From assembly GCA_910576325.1 (NCBI GenBank), contig CAJTIM010000002.1:250501-314500 (forward strand): a stretch of 64,000 bases of DNA, in the 5' to 3' direction. The translations under genes and the position numbers were made by a program. Under the pieces are notes generated by a model. That model was not told the DNA's origin, did not search any database, and saw only the letters and a program-made list of their open reading frames with translations. Each line of letters begins with the position of its first letter. Within the stretch, counting starts at the first letter, position 1. Below, in pieces: positions 16,707-24,415 of the stretch. The stretch comes from Clostridia bacterium. GTDB lineage: Bacteria > Bacillota > Clostridia > Lachnospirales > Lachnospiraceae.

Positions 16707-17429
16707 ATGGCGGCAAAAGAGAAGCCTATTAAAAAGGGAAAGCTATCAGAGATTGTAGTAGAGCGCTTAAATGCCAGAATTCGTTCCGGAGAATTGATGT
16801 CAGGGGAACGACTTCCTACGGAAAGAACTTTGGCTGAGAATATGGGAGTAAGCCGGACCGTGATTCGGGAGGCAATCCGCATTATGGTAGACAATAATGT
16901 GCTGGAGCTGCGGGACGGATGCAGCTATGTGCGGCAGCTCTCCTTTGATGAAATTATGAGCAACATTTCCAAGACAATTATTCCCGATGAGGTCTCCATG
17001 ATGGAGATTCAGGAGGTGCGGGCCGTTTTGGAAGGATACATAGTGAAAAAGGCGGTTGAGAACATTACAGAAGAGCAGATTGCGCGCCTTCAGGAGGGAA
17101 TCGACCGCATGGCTCAGGTGATGGCTGAGGGGGGCAATGGTTCTATTCAGGAAAGTGATTTTCACAAAGGTCTTGCGGAAGCAACGGGCAACAGTGCTTT
17201 GAAAAGCATTTATATGCTCTGTGAAGAGCTTCTCAGCAGTGCTCAGCATAATGCGTGGAGGGTTGCCAGAGCCATCGGGGCGCGTATAACGGCGGTTGAA
17301 GAGCACCAGGCAATTCTTGACGCGATCCGCAGCCGGGATAAGAACCGGGCCGAGATGCTGATACAGGCGCATATGGACTATGCCTGCGAGAATCTCCGGC
17401 GCATGTATGAGCAGGAAAAGACAGAATAG
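16707..17429 (+). CDS. GntR/FadR-family transcriptional regulator
   Basis: 240-residue regulator. The N-terminal winged helix has SGERLPTERTLAENMGVSRTVIREAIR, shown here as separate motifs LPTERTLAE and SRTVIREAIR. The C-terminal FCD domain has DFHKGLAEATGN, with a His that usually helps bind a metal and a small acid. FadR-type proteins of this class sense pyruvate, lactate, sugar acids and similar compounds. It is divergent from the kinase-aldolase operon and convergent with the E1/E2 operon, so it may control either, or the nearby carboxylate operons. A terminator follows directly. Confidence 0.92.
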   Translation: MAAKEKPIKKGKLSEIVVERLNARIRSGELMSGERLPTERTLAENMGVSRTVIREAIRIMVDNNVLELRDGCSYVRQLSFDEIMSNISKTIIPDEVSMMEIQEVRAVLEGYIVKKAVENITEEQIARLQEGIDRMAQVMAEGGNGSIQESDFHKGLAEATGNSALKSIYMLCEELLSSAQHNAWRVARAIGARITAVEEHQAILDAIRSRDKNRAEMLIQAHMDYACENLRRMYEQEKTE

Positions 17430-17439
17430 AATAAAATGC

Positions 17440-17477
17440 AGGGGCTGCCGTAAAAGTAATTGTGGCAGCCCCTTTTC
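17440..17477. terminator. Terminator between convergent gntR and E2 genes
   Basis: AGGGGCTGCC (17440-17449) pairs with GGCAGCCCCT (17464-17473), a perfect 10-bp stem. TTTT follows on the plus side. Leftward, an A-rich plus strand gives TGCATTTTATTC, so it may also end the E2 transcript. Confidence 0.85.
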
Positions 17478-17522
17478 CTGAAAAATGGAGGAAAATTATG
17501 CTGTAAAAGATTTGACTGCATG

Positions 17523-18710
17523 TCAGATCAATAATCCTGGAGTTTCCAAAAGCTGCTTGATCCGGCGAAGGAAAAGCGCGGCAGGCGCACCGTCCACGAT
17601 GCGGTGGTCATAAGTCAGAGAGAGCTGCATGAGAGGACGGATAACAATGGTATCTTCCTGCACCACAGGCTTCTTCTCTATCTTACCTACGGCCAGGATG
17701 CCGGCCTCCGGCTTGTTGATGATAGCCGTAAAGCTTTCGATATCAAACATTCCCAGATTGCTGATGGTAAAGGTTCCGCCGGACAGTTCATCGGGATTCA
17801 GTTTGTTTTCCTTGGTCCGTGCGGCCAGATCCTTGCTGATACAGGCAATTTCCGGAAGGGTCATAAGATCGGCGTCCCGGATTACGGGAACAAGAAGCCC
17901 GTTGTCCGTAGCTACGGCCATTCCGATGTTTACATAATCCTTTGTGGTGATATACTGTTCATCCATGGTGGAATTCATCATGGGGAATTCGGTCAATGCC
18001 TTTGCGGTGCAGCGGATTACAATATCATTGTAGCTTACCCTGATGTCGGCAGCCTGAAGCTGCTTGCGGAGAACTGCTGCGGCAGTCATATCTACTGTCA
18101 GGCGATGGCTGGCCTGTGCCAGAGTATTCAGACTTTCCAACATTCGCTGGGATATGATGCGCCGCATGCCGCTGATGGGGATTCTGTGCTCCGTTTCTGC
18201 CGGCGCCTTTGCAGCCGGAATATCACGTTCAACAACCATGCCGAGAGGCCCGCTTCCCGGAATCCGGCGGTAGTCAATTCCCCGTTCCGCAGCACGTGTT
18301 CTGGCGCGGGGAGAGGCAAAAATACGCGATATCTCCGCGGGCACTGCGGCAGATACCGATGCCGAAGGGGCGGGAGAAGTCTTCTCCGCAGCCGGAGCGG
18401 GATCCTGCTCCTCCGCGGCTGCGGCGGAGGCAGAGGAGCCGCCGGAAGCAAGAATGGCCTCATAATCCTCACCCGGCTCACCGATCACGGCAATGGGATC
18501 CGCTACGGGGATAATCTCACCTTCCTCTGCCAATATTTTTAAAAGAGTACCGCTTACGGCCGCATCAATGGTAATAGCCAATTTATCGGTTTCCATTTCA
18601 AAAAGGGGTTCGCCCTCTTTTACGGGCTGTCCCTCTTCAACCAGCCAGGTGCTGATCATTCCTTCTGTCATTTGAAGCCCCTGCTTGGGCATGATTATAA
18701 TTTCACCCAT
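17523..18710 (-). CDS. 2-oxoacid/acetoin dehydrogenase complex E2 (dihydrolipoamide acyltransferase)
   Basis: Core acyltransferase, 395 residues. The N-terminal lipoyl domain has the lipoylated Lys43 in EMETDKLA. An Ala/Pro/Glu-rich linker leads to a peripheral-subunit-binding domain (FASPRARTRAAERG). The catalytic domain ends with DHRIVDGAPAA (His and Asp of the CoA acyltransferase site). It would transfer an acetyl or acyl group from E1 to CoA. It is the third gene of a three-gene operon after E1alpha and E1beta, with AAAGGAGG before the ATG. No lipoamide dehydrogenase (E3) follows; the complex must use one encoded elsewhere. Confidence 0.92.
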   Translation of the reverse strand: MGEIIIMPKQGLQMTEGMISTWLVEEGQPVKEGEPLFEMETDKLAITIDAAVSGTLLKILAEEGEIIPVADPIAVIGEPGEDYEAILASGGSSASAAAAEEQDPAPAAEKTSPAPSASVSAAVPAEISRIFASPRARTRAAERGIDYRRIPGSGPLGMVVERDIPAAKAPAETEHRIPISGMRRIISQRMLESLNTLAQASHRLTVDMTAAAVLRKQLQAADIRVSYNDIVIRCTAKALTEFPMMNSTMDEQYITTKDYVNIGMAVATDNGLLVPVIRDADLMTLPEIACISKDLAARTKENKLNPDELSGGTFTISNLGMFDIESFTAIINKPEAGILAVGKIEKKPVVQEDTIVIRPLMQLSLTYDHRIVDGAPAALFLRRIKQLLETPGLLI

Positions 18711-18724
18711 GGAAAAGTCCTCCT

Positions 18725-19708
18725 TTATTCTTTGTAGAGTACGGCTTTGGCAGCCTTGATAATATCCGCTGTCTGAGGCGTTGCAGCCTTTTCCAGTTCC
18801 AGATTAAAAGGAAGCGGGCAGGCCGCCGTGCCCAGACGAAGAGGAGCCGCGTCCAGATAAGGGAAGGCTTCCTCCGTTACCTGAGAGGCAATTTCCGCGC
18901 CCCATCCGGCAGTTCGGTGTGCCTCATGCACCACAACGAGGCGCCCGGTCTTTTTCACGGATTCCGTAATAGTACTCATATCCAGAGGAACCAGAGTGCG
19001 GGGATCAATGACCTCTGCGCTGATTCCCTCCCCGGCCAGTTCCTCTGCGGCTTCCAAAGCACGGCCTACATACAGCAGATTGGCAACAATCGTAACATCC
19101 GTTCCTTTGCGCTTGATATCGGCCTTTCCGAAGGGAACGGAAAAATCGGGATCGTCGGGAACCTCGCCCTTTCCGGCGTAGAGAGCTTTATGCTCAAAAA
19201 ACATTACGGGATTGTCATCCCGGATGGCAGTCCTTAGAAGGCCGGCCGCATCCGCAGGAGTGGAGGGACAGGCTACCTTCAGGCCGGGGATATGCATAAA
19301 AAATGTTTCGACACTCTGGGAGTGGGTGGCCGCGTTGCCCCGGCCGATGCCCTGCTGTCCCCGGATTACCAGGGGAATGCGTGCGTTGCCGCCGAATATA
19401 TAACGGGTTTTGGCAGCCTGGTTCAGAAGCTGATCCATAGCGACGAAGGTAAAATCCATATACATAAGCTCTACAATCGGGCGCATACCGGCACAGGCCG
19501 CGCCGATTCCGGCGCCCACAAAGCCGGCTTCGGAAATGGGAGTGTTGCGCACCCGTTCCGTTCCGAATTCTTTATAGAGATCTCTGGTACAGCCGAATAC
19601 TCCGCCCAGAGTTTCCACATCTTCTCCCATGATAAATACGCGCTCGTCCCTGCGCATCTCTTCCGCCATCACGTCGTGAATGGCCATGGCATATGTTTTA
19701 ATACTCAT
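18725..19708 (-). CDS. 2-oxoacid/acetoin dehydrogenase E1 beta subunit
   Basis: Beta subunit, 327 residues, of the thiamine-diphosphate-dependent E1. MGEDVETLGGVFG and NTPISEAGFVGAGIGAA are the usual pyrimidine-domain motifs, IRGQQGIGRGNAATHSQS resembles the AcoB/PDHB loop, and IDPRTLVPLD and VVHEAHRTAGWG mark the transketolase C domain. The ATG overlaps the E1alpha stop (ATGA), with GGAGG upstream. It forms an alpha2beta2 E1 with the upstream gene. By overall pattern it could serve acetoin or pyruvate. Confidence 0.92.
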   Translation of the reverse strand: MSIKTYAMAIHDVMAEEMRRDERVFIMGEDVETLGGVFGCTRDLYKEFGTERVRNTPISEAGFVGAGIGAACAGMRPIVELMYMDFTFVAMDQLLNQAAKTRYIFGGNARIPLVIRGQQGIGRGNAATHSQSVETFFMHIPGLKVACPSTPADAAGLLRTAIRDDNPVMFFEHKALYAGKGEVPDDPDFSVPFGKADIKRKGTDVTIVANLLYVGRALEAAEELAGEGISAEVIDPRTLVPLDMSTITESVKKTGRLVVVHEAHRTAGWGAEIASQVTEEAFPYLDAAPLRLGTAACPLPFNLELEKAATPQTADIIKAAKAVLYKE

Positions 19709-20679
19709 TGTGCGTCACCTCCCTCATAGAATACGTCATCCAACAGGCTGGCCGGATCGGGATCCGGACTGTTCAGAGCAAATTCCGCTGCCTTATCCGC
19801 TTCCTCCTGAGCTTCCCGCTCTATCTGATTCAGTTCGTCCCCGGTGAATAAGCCTTCTTCCAAAAGTCTTTCCCGGTAACGCTTGATAGGGCATTTCCGC
19901 TTCCATTCCTCTACCTCCTCGCGGGAACGATAAGGCTGGGGATCGCCGGTCCAGTGGCCCAGCCAGCGATAGGTTTTACATTCTATTAAAGTGGGTCCGT
20001 CTCCGGCTTTTGCACGTTCATAAGCGGCCTGAAAGGCTTCGTCAATGGCTTCCACATCATTGCCGTCTACGGTAACGCCCGGAATTCCGTAAGCTGCGCC
20101 CCGAACACCGATATCCTCAACGGAGGTGGACTGCCAGGCGGGTACGGAGATTCCGTAAAGATTATTTTCGCATACAAAGATAATGGGAAGCTTCCATACG
20201 GCCGCAAGATTCAGAGATTCATGGAAGGTCCCCTCATTGGAAGCTCCGTCTCCGAAAAAGGAAACGCTTACACGTCCGCTGCCCTGCATCCTGGATGCCA
20301 GAGCCGCACCGGTGGCAATGGGGATTCCGCCGCCCACGATAGCGTTGGCGCCGAGATTGCCCTTGGAAAGATCCGCGATATGCATGGAGCCGCTGCGCCC
20401 CTTACAGTAGCCGGTAGCCTTGCCCATCAGCTCCGCCATGGCGCGGTCCAGGGCTGCTCCTTTGGCAATACAGTGGCCGTGGCCCCGGTGGGTGCTGGCA
20501 ATATAATCCTCATCACTGAGGCGGGAGCATACGGTAGCGGCAACCGCCTCTTCCCCCACATACAGATGTACAGAGCCGCGCAGTTTGTTGGATTCAAATA
20601 ATGAGACGGCCTTCATCTCAAAGCAGCGAATTCGGTTCATGTTTTGATAAATTCGCTTTGCCCGTTGTTTCTTAATCAT
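19705..20679 (-). CDS. 2-oxoacid/acetoin dehydrogenase E1 alpha subunit
   Basis: Alpha subunit, 324 residues, of a thiamine-diphosphate E1. The cofactor motif is GDGASNEGTFHESLN...CENN. STHRGHGHCIAKGA is the conserved His-rich loop, and TYRWLGHWTGDPQ resembles the GHxxGD segment of acetoin dehydrogenase AcoA more than the GHSxSDP of pyruvate dehydrogenase, so I lean towards acetoin. It is the first gene of the E1alpha-E1beta-E2 operon, with AAGGAGGG before the ATG. The phosphorylatable Ser site of mitochondrial enzymes is not relevant. A CG-centred operator half lies about 26 bases upstream. Confidence 0.92.
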   Translation of the reverse strand: MIKKQRAKRIYQNMNRIRCFEMKAVSLFESNKLRGSVHLYVGEEAVAATVCSRLSDEDYIASTHRGHGHCIAKGAALDRAMAELMGKATGYCKGRSGSMHIADLSKGNLGANAIVGGGIPIATGAALASRMQGSGRVSVSFFGDGASNEGTFHESLNLAAVWKLPIIFVCENNLYGISVPAWQSTSVEDIGVRGAAYGIPGVTVDGNDVEAIDEAFQAAYERAKAGDGPTLIECKTYRWLGHWTGDPQPYRSREEVEEWKRKCPIKRYRERLLEEGLFTGDELNQIEREAQEEADKAAEFALNSPDPDPASLLDDVFYEGGDAQ

Positions 20680-20704
20680 AGAAATGATCCCTCCTTAAAA
20701 AAAA

Positions 20705-20718
20705 TTAAAGCGCTTACG
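20705..20718. promoter_or_regulatory. Partial LacI/CcpA-type operator upstream of E1alpha
   Basis: TTAAAGCGCTTACG shares eleven of fourteen bases, including the CG centre, with the perfect palindrome upstream of the lacI-type gene at 21853. It lies 26 bases before the E1alpha start, within the likely leader or promoter. Confidence 0.5.
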
Positions 20719-20831
20719 ATTTTTTGAAAATAATTGTTATTGTTGAACAGTTTACCGGGGGGCAAACATAGTAAATTCGAAGTAAAATTGTATGATTTGC
20801 ACAAATAGAAATATTTGATAAAAAAATAGTA

Positions 20832-20860
20832 TTGCATAACTCCCAACATAGTGCTATAAT
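20832..20860 (+). promoter_or_regulatory. SigA promoter of the second FadR-type regulator
   Basis: TTGCAT (20832-20837), a 17-base spacer and TATAAT (20855-20860). The predicted start near 20867 gives a ~208-base leader to the gntR ATG, and the PdhR-like operator lies at about +10 to +20. Confidence 0.8.
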
Positions 20861-20875
20861 GAATTCATCAAAAAG

Positions 20876-20886
20876 TGGTCAGACCA
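20876..20886. promoter_or_regulatory. FadR/PdhR-type operator
   Basis: TGGTCAGACCA is a perfect palindrome matching the core TGGT...ACCA recognised by PdhR/LldR-like GntR regulators. Its place just downstream of the promoter fits autorepression by the product of the gene at 21075. Confidence 0.7.
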
Positions 20887-21074
20887 ATTTTGATAAATCC
20901 ATAGTATCACCTGTTTGGAAAGTTGGCAAGTACTTTTCTTAAAAATATTTTATAAGTACTTTGCGAAAACACTTGTCAATAGGATTTGTTCTAAAGTAAA
21001 CTGGAATTATATGTGGCTGAAAGAGAGCAGGGAGGCGTTTTTAGGCGCCTAATCCCGGAAAGACAGGTGAAAAT

Positions 21075-21767
21075 ATGAGAGATAAGCCTCAGAAGCGGTA
21101 TGAAGAGCTTGCAGAGAAGCTGATGCAAAAGATTCATGACGGGGAACTTCGGACAGGAGATAAGCTTCCCTCCGAGCGCTATCTGGCAAAAGAATACGGT
21201 GTCAGCCGTTCCGTAGTCAGAGAAGCACTTCGCTCCATGGAGCGGATAGGCTGCGTGGAAGCGCGGATGGGGGGAGGAACCTTTGTAACATCTCCGGAGA
21301 TATCGGCTGTGGTTGATCCGCTGGCACTGATTGTTGCACAGGATAATCAGTTTGCAGTAGAAGTTACGGAGGCGCGTTTGATTCTGGAGACAGAGATTGC
21401 AAAGCTGGCGGCTAGGAGACGAACGGAGCTCCAAGTCAAAGAGATGCACCGCACGCTGGAACAGATGCAGAAAGAGATTTTGAAAGGCGGCAAGGGTGTT
21501 GAAGAGGATGCCAGATTTCATACACAGCTTGCAAAAGCGGCAGGAAACCGCGTACTGCAGATTTGGGTTTCCGCCTGCGCTGAGGTACTGAATCATTCTA
21601 TGAAGGTAACACAGTATATGGAAGGTGTTCCCCAAAAGGCACTGATTGATCACGAAAAGATTTTGAAAGCGGTTGAGGAGCAGGACGGAGATATGGCGGA
21701 GCAATATATACGTGAACATCTGCTCAGCGCACATGAGAATTTAAAGAAGGCCTGGAATAAAGAGTAA
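21075..21767 (+). CDS. GntR/FadR-family transcriptional regulator
   Basis: 230-residue regulator. The winged helix has KLPSERYLAKEYGVSRS and VVREALRSME, then GGGTFV, typical of PdhR/LldR-type members. The FCD ligand domain shows DARFHTQLAKAAGN and a late His (LIDHEKIL). It probably represses its own promoter through TGGTCAGACCA and may control the divergent E1/E2 operon, as PdhR does for pyruvate dehydrogenase. AGGTGA precedes the ATG. It is only 23 percent or so alike by eye to the regulator at 16707 outside the DNA-binding part, so the two likely sense different ligands. Confidence 0.92.
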   Translation: MRDKPQKRYEELAEKLMQKIHDGELRTGDKLPSERYLAKEYGVSRSVVREALRSMERIGCVEARMGGGTFVTSPEISAVVDPLALIVAQDNQFAVEVTEARLILETEIAKLAARRRTELQVKEMHRTLEQMQKEILKGGKGVEEDARFHTQLAKAAGNRVLQIWVSACAEVLNHSMKVTQYMEGVPQKALIDHEKILKAVEEQDGDMAEQYIREHLLSAHENLKKAWNKE

Positions 21768-21852
21768 GCCGCAGGCGCAGGGGTAAGAAAAAAGGAAAAC
21801 AAAAACGGCGGGGATTTAAGGAACGTCGGCAGGCAGTTTTTTTTACAAGAAA

Positions 21853-21868
21853 TCGTAAGCGCTTACGA
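21853..21868. promoter_or_regulatory. LacI/CcpA-type operator
   Basis: TCGTAAGCGCTTACGA, a perfect 16-bp palindrome with the CG centre common to LacI-family operators, 80 bases before the lacI-type ATG. It fits autoregulation by that gene product or catabolite control by CcpA (12 of 14 cre positions match). Confidence 0.75.
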
Positions 21869-21948
21869 AACGGCGCCGATCCATAAAATATAACTTAAGA
21901 AACGGCATTTCCGCTTGGATAATGCCGAGTGAGGAATAAATAATAGTA

Positions 21949-23031
21949 ATGGAAGCAGTAAAAAATACAAAGCTAACAATATACGACATCGCACAGGAGC
22001 TTGGGATCTCAATTGCTACGGTAAGCCGGGCTCTGAACGGCAAAGAAGATGTAAATGAAAAAACAAGAAAGAGAATTATAGAAACAGCAAAGCAGATGGG
22101 CTACAAGGCCAGCAAGACAGCGGCCAGCCTGTCCCGGAAGGAAAAGAGATTTGCTGCGGTATTCCCGGAGCTGATTCATGATTACGACAATGAGGTGCGA
22201 AGAGGAATTGAAAAAGCGGTGCAGGATCTTCAGGACTATCATGTAAGTGTGGACATGATAACCATAGAGCGGGATCCGGATTTATTTGCGGATAAGCTGG
22301 AGGAGCTGGCTGCTCAGGACTATGACGGGGTCCTGATGATTCCGTCTGTAGGAGAAGAAAGGCTTTCCGCTTTGCTGCGCCGGAAGGATCTCGGCAAGAT
22401 GGCGATTGCAACGATGACGACCGATTTGGACAGAGATTCCCGTGTGTTTCTGGTGCAGAGCAACGGCCGCGTGGCAGGACGTATGGCAGGCGAACTGCTG
22501 GGAACTCTTCTGGGACGGGGAAAAAAGGTGGCACTGGTAACAGGTCAGATGACATCTCAGGTTCATCAGAAAACGGCGGAAGGTTTTTTAAAAGAGATAG
22601 AAGTACAGGGACTTAACTTTGCGGGTATCTATGAGCACTATGATAAGCCGTCCAGGGCTTATATATTGGCGGAAAAGCTGGTGGAGGAGCATCCGGATAT
22701 CGACGGTCTCTATTTGGCAACGGCCAATTCCGTAACCTTTTGCAACCGCCTGACGGAGATGGGCTATGCGGGCAGGATTAAGCTGATAGCATCCGATATT
22801 TTTCCTAAAATGGTGGAATTTATCAAGTCCGGACTGGTGCTGGCCACGATTTTTCAGAATCCCTTTAATCAGGGAAGGCTGGCAACCAGATATCTCTTTG
22901 AATATTTGGTGGAAGGCCGGGAGTTTGAGGAGGACGAGGTTCTCTTAGATCCGCAGATTGTTTTAAAAAGTAATCTGGAGCTTTATGAAAAAAAGCTTCT
23001 TGATGCAATGAGTGAAGATATTTTGTTTTGA
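21949..23031 (+). CDS. LacI-family transcriptional regulator
   Basis: 360-residue sugar-responsive regulator. The N-terminal helix-turn-helix is TIYDIAQELGISIATVSRAL followed by the hinge (NEKTRKRIIETAKQMGY), and the rest is a periplasmic-binding-protein-like domain with GLYLATANSVTFCNRL and a two-lobe layout. This type usually represses a sugar operon until the sugar or its phosphate binds. It stands directly upstream of the ribose-type ABC operon, which it probably controls, and has a perfect palindromic operator upstream of itself. Confidence 0.93.
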   Translation: MEAVKNTKLTIYDIAQELGISIATVSRALNGKEDVNEKTRKRIIETAKQMGYKASKTAASLSRKEKRFAAVFPELIHDYDNEVRRGIEKAVQDLQDYHVSVDMITIERDPDLFADKLEELAAQDYDGVLMIPSVGEERLSALLRRKDLGKMAIATMTTDLDRDSRVFLVQSNGRVAGRMAGELLGTLLGRGKKVALVTGQMTSQVHQKTAEGFLKEIEVQGLNFAGIYEHYDKPSRAYILAEKLVEEHPDIDGLYLATANSVTFCNRLTEMGYAGRIKLIASDIFPKMVEFIKSGLVLATIFQNPFNQGRLATRYLFEYLVEGREFEEDEVLLDPQIVLKSNLELYEKKLLDAMSEDILF

Positions 23032-23207
23032 TTCCAGTGTTTCGGCAATTCATAAAAGCAGAATATTTTTACATAAAAGTACCGGGGGAAACACAAATGA
23101 CAGAGAACGGAAGGGGGGGAGTACGGAAAAGGTTTATAAGAAAGCAGCTCATAAACTAGGGGGAAGCAATAACTACTTATTCATGAAAAATTTTTAGGAG
23201 GTTAGGT

Positions 23208-24314
23208 ATGAAAAAGAGTACACTTAAGAAACTGACGGCGTTGACGCTTTCTATGGCAATGATATTTGGTATGGCGGCATGCGGTTCCAAGGAAGCGCCG
23301 GCAGAAGATGCGGAGGCTCCTGCGGCGGAAGAACCGGCGGAGACACCTGCAGCGGAGCCGGCGGGAGATGATTTTAATCCGGCGGATTATTCCGTAGCAA
23401 TCTGTATGGACAGTATGAATCATCCGGTTCACCGCATCGTTCAGCTGGGATTCCTGAAAGCAGCGGAAGCCCTTGGCTATGAGAACGCCAAGGTAATCGG
23501 CACTGAGGGCGGAGATACCAGCGAGGCATTTGCGGCAGCGGAAGCATTTGCGGCGGAGGGTGGCAAAGGACTGCTCCTGTGGGCGGGTGATTCCAGCAGC
23601 TACAATACCATTGCAAGTGTGGCAAGCCAGGGCGTGACCGTAGGTATTCCGCATTTCCGCCATACGCAGGAGGACGGAAGCTATCCTGAAGGCTTATCCT
23701 TTAATATGGCATGTGATCCGGTTCTCTATGGCAAGCAGGTTGCCGAATTAATGGCTGAGAATCTGGACGGCAAGGAGGGCTCCATTGCGCTGACTCAGAA
23801 CACCAAGAATGTAACTGAGAATGCGGCAACGGATTCCTTTTCCGAGACATTCAAGTCCCTGGACGGAACCTATGATTTAAGTAAGATTAAGATACTGGAC
23901 GTGCAGCTGGAAGGTGCGGTAGTAGACCAGGCAACCGCTATCAATCTGGCAATTATCCAGGCAAATCCGGACCTGATTGGCGCGTTCGGAACTACGGGGA
24001 ACTCTCCTGTAACCTGGGCGGATGCGGCAGCAAAGGCCGGCAAGGCGGACGGTGAAATCTTTATTGTGGGTATGGACGCAACGGAAGGTAACCTGGATTA
24101 TCTGGAGCAGGGCAAGGTTCAGGCCGTAGTTGCGCAGCCTCTGTATGATGAGGCATACAAGACCATGGAATATCTGGATAAGATTTTCCGCGGCGAGACC
24201 GTACCGGAGTGGACGGATCTGGAGGCTCCTGTAGTTACGGTTGACGGAGAGGGCAAGAACGGACTTGCGTTCCATCGTGACATTGCGGCCCAGGTAGAGG
24301 AATTCTTCAAGTAA
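23208..24314 (+). CDS. Ribose-type ABC transporter substrate-binding lipoprotein
   Basis: Extracellular sugar-binding protein, 368 residues. The signal ends with lipobox FGMAACG, followed by an acidic Ala/Pro/Glu linker (residues ~25-55) that tethers it to the membrane. The mature fold is the LacI/RbsB type, with NHPVHRIVQLGF, LLLWAGDSSSYNTIA and FIVGMDATEGNLDYL. RbsB-type proteins bind pentoses, hexoses, deoxysugars or autoinducer-2; the ligand is not clear from sequence. TTAGGAGG precedes the ATG. A strong hairpin follows the gene, so it is probably made in excess over the rest of the transporter. Confidence 0.93.
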   Translation: MKKSTLKKLTALTLSMAMIFGMAACGSKEAPAEDAEAPAAEEPAETPAAEPAGDDFNPADYSVAICMDSMNHPVHRIVQLGFLKAAEALGYENAKVIGTEGGDTSEAFAAAEAFAAEGGKGLLLWAGDSSSYNTIASVASQGVTVGIPHFRHTQEDGSYPEGLSFNMACDPVLYGKQVAELMAENLDGKEGSIALTQNTKNVTENAATDSFSETFKSLDGTYDLSKIKILDVQLEGAVVDQATAINLAIIQANPDLIGAFGTTGNSPVTWADAAAKAGKADGEIFIVGMDATEGNLDYLEQGKVQAVVAQPLYDEAYKTMEYLDKIFRGETVPEWTDLEAPVVTVDGEGKNGLAFHRDIAAQVEEFFK

Positions 24315-24338
24315 AACCAAAACGCAACAATACTTATG

Positions 24339-24377
24339 GGGAGGGTGTTACATAGGTGTTCCTGGTAACACCCTCCC
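24339..24377 (+). promoter_or_regulatory. Intercistronic hairpin after the binding-protein gene
   Basis: GGGAGGGTGTTAC (24339-24351) and GTAACACCCTCCC (24365-24377) form a perfect 13-bp stem with a 13-base loop. No T run follows, so it is more likely a stabiliser or partial attenuator than a full terminator. Confidence 0.8.
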
Positions 24378-24415
24378 TCACTTAATCGGATGGTATGCAC
24401 ATAGGAAGGGATTAT

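Larger units (their letters stand above)
20680..21074. other. Divergent regulatory region between E1alpha and gntR
   Basis: About 395 gene-free bases, AT-rich. It holds a LacI/CcpA-like site near E1alpha, a good rightward promoter, a PdhR-like palindrome, and two AAGTACTT palindromes 26 bases apart (20928-20935 and 20954-20961). No convincing leftward promoter was found for the E1 operon. Confidence 0.7.
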
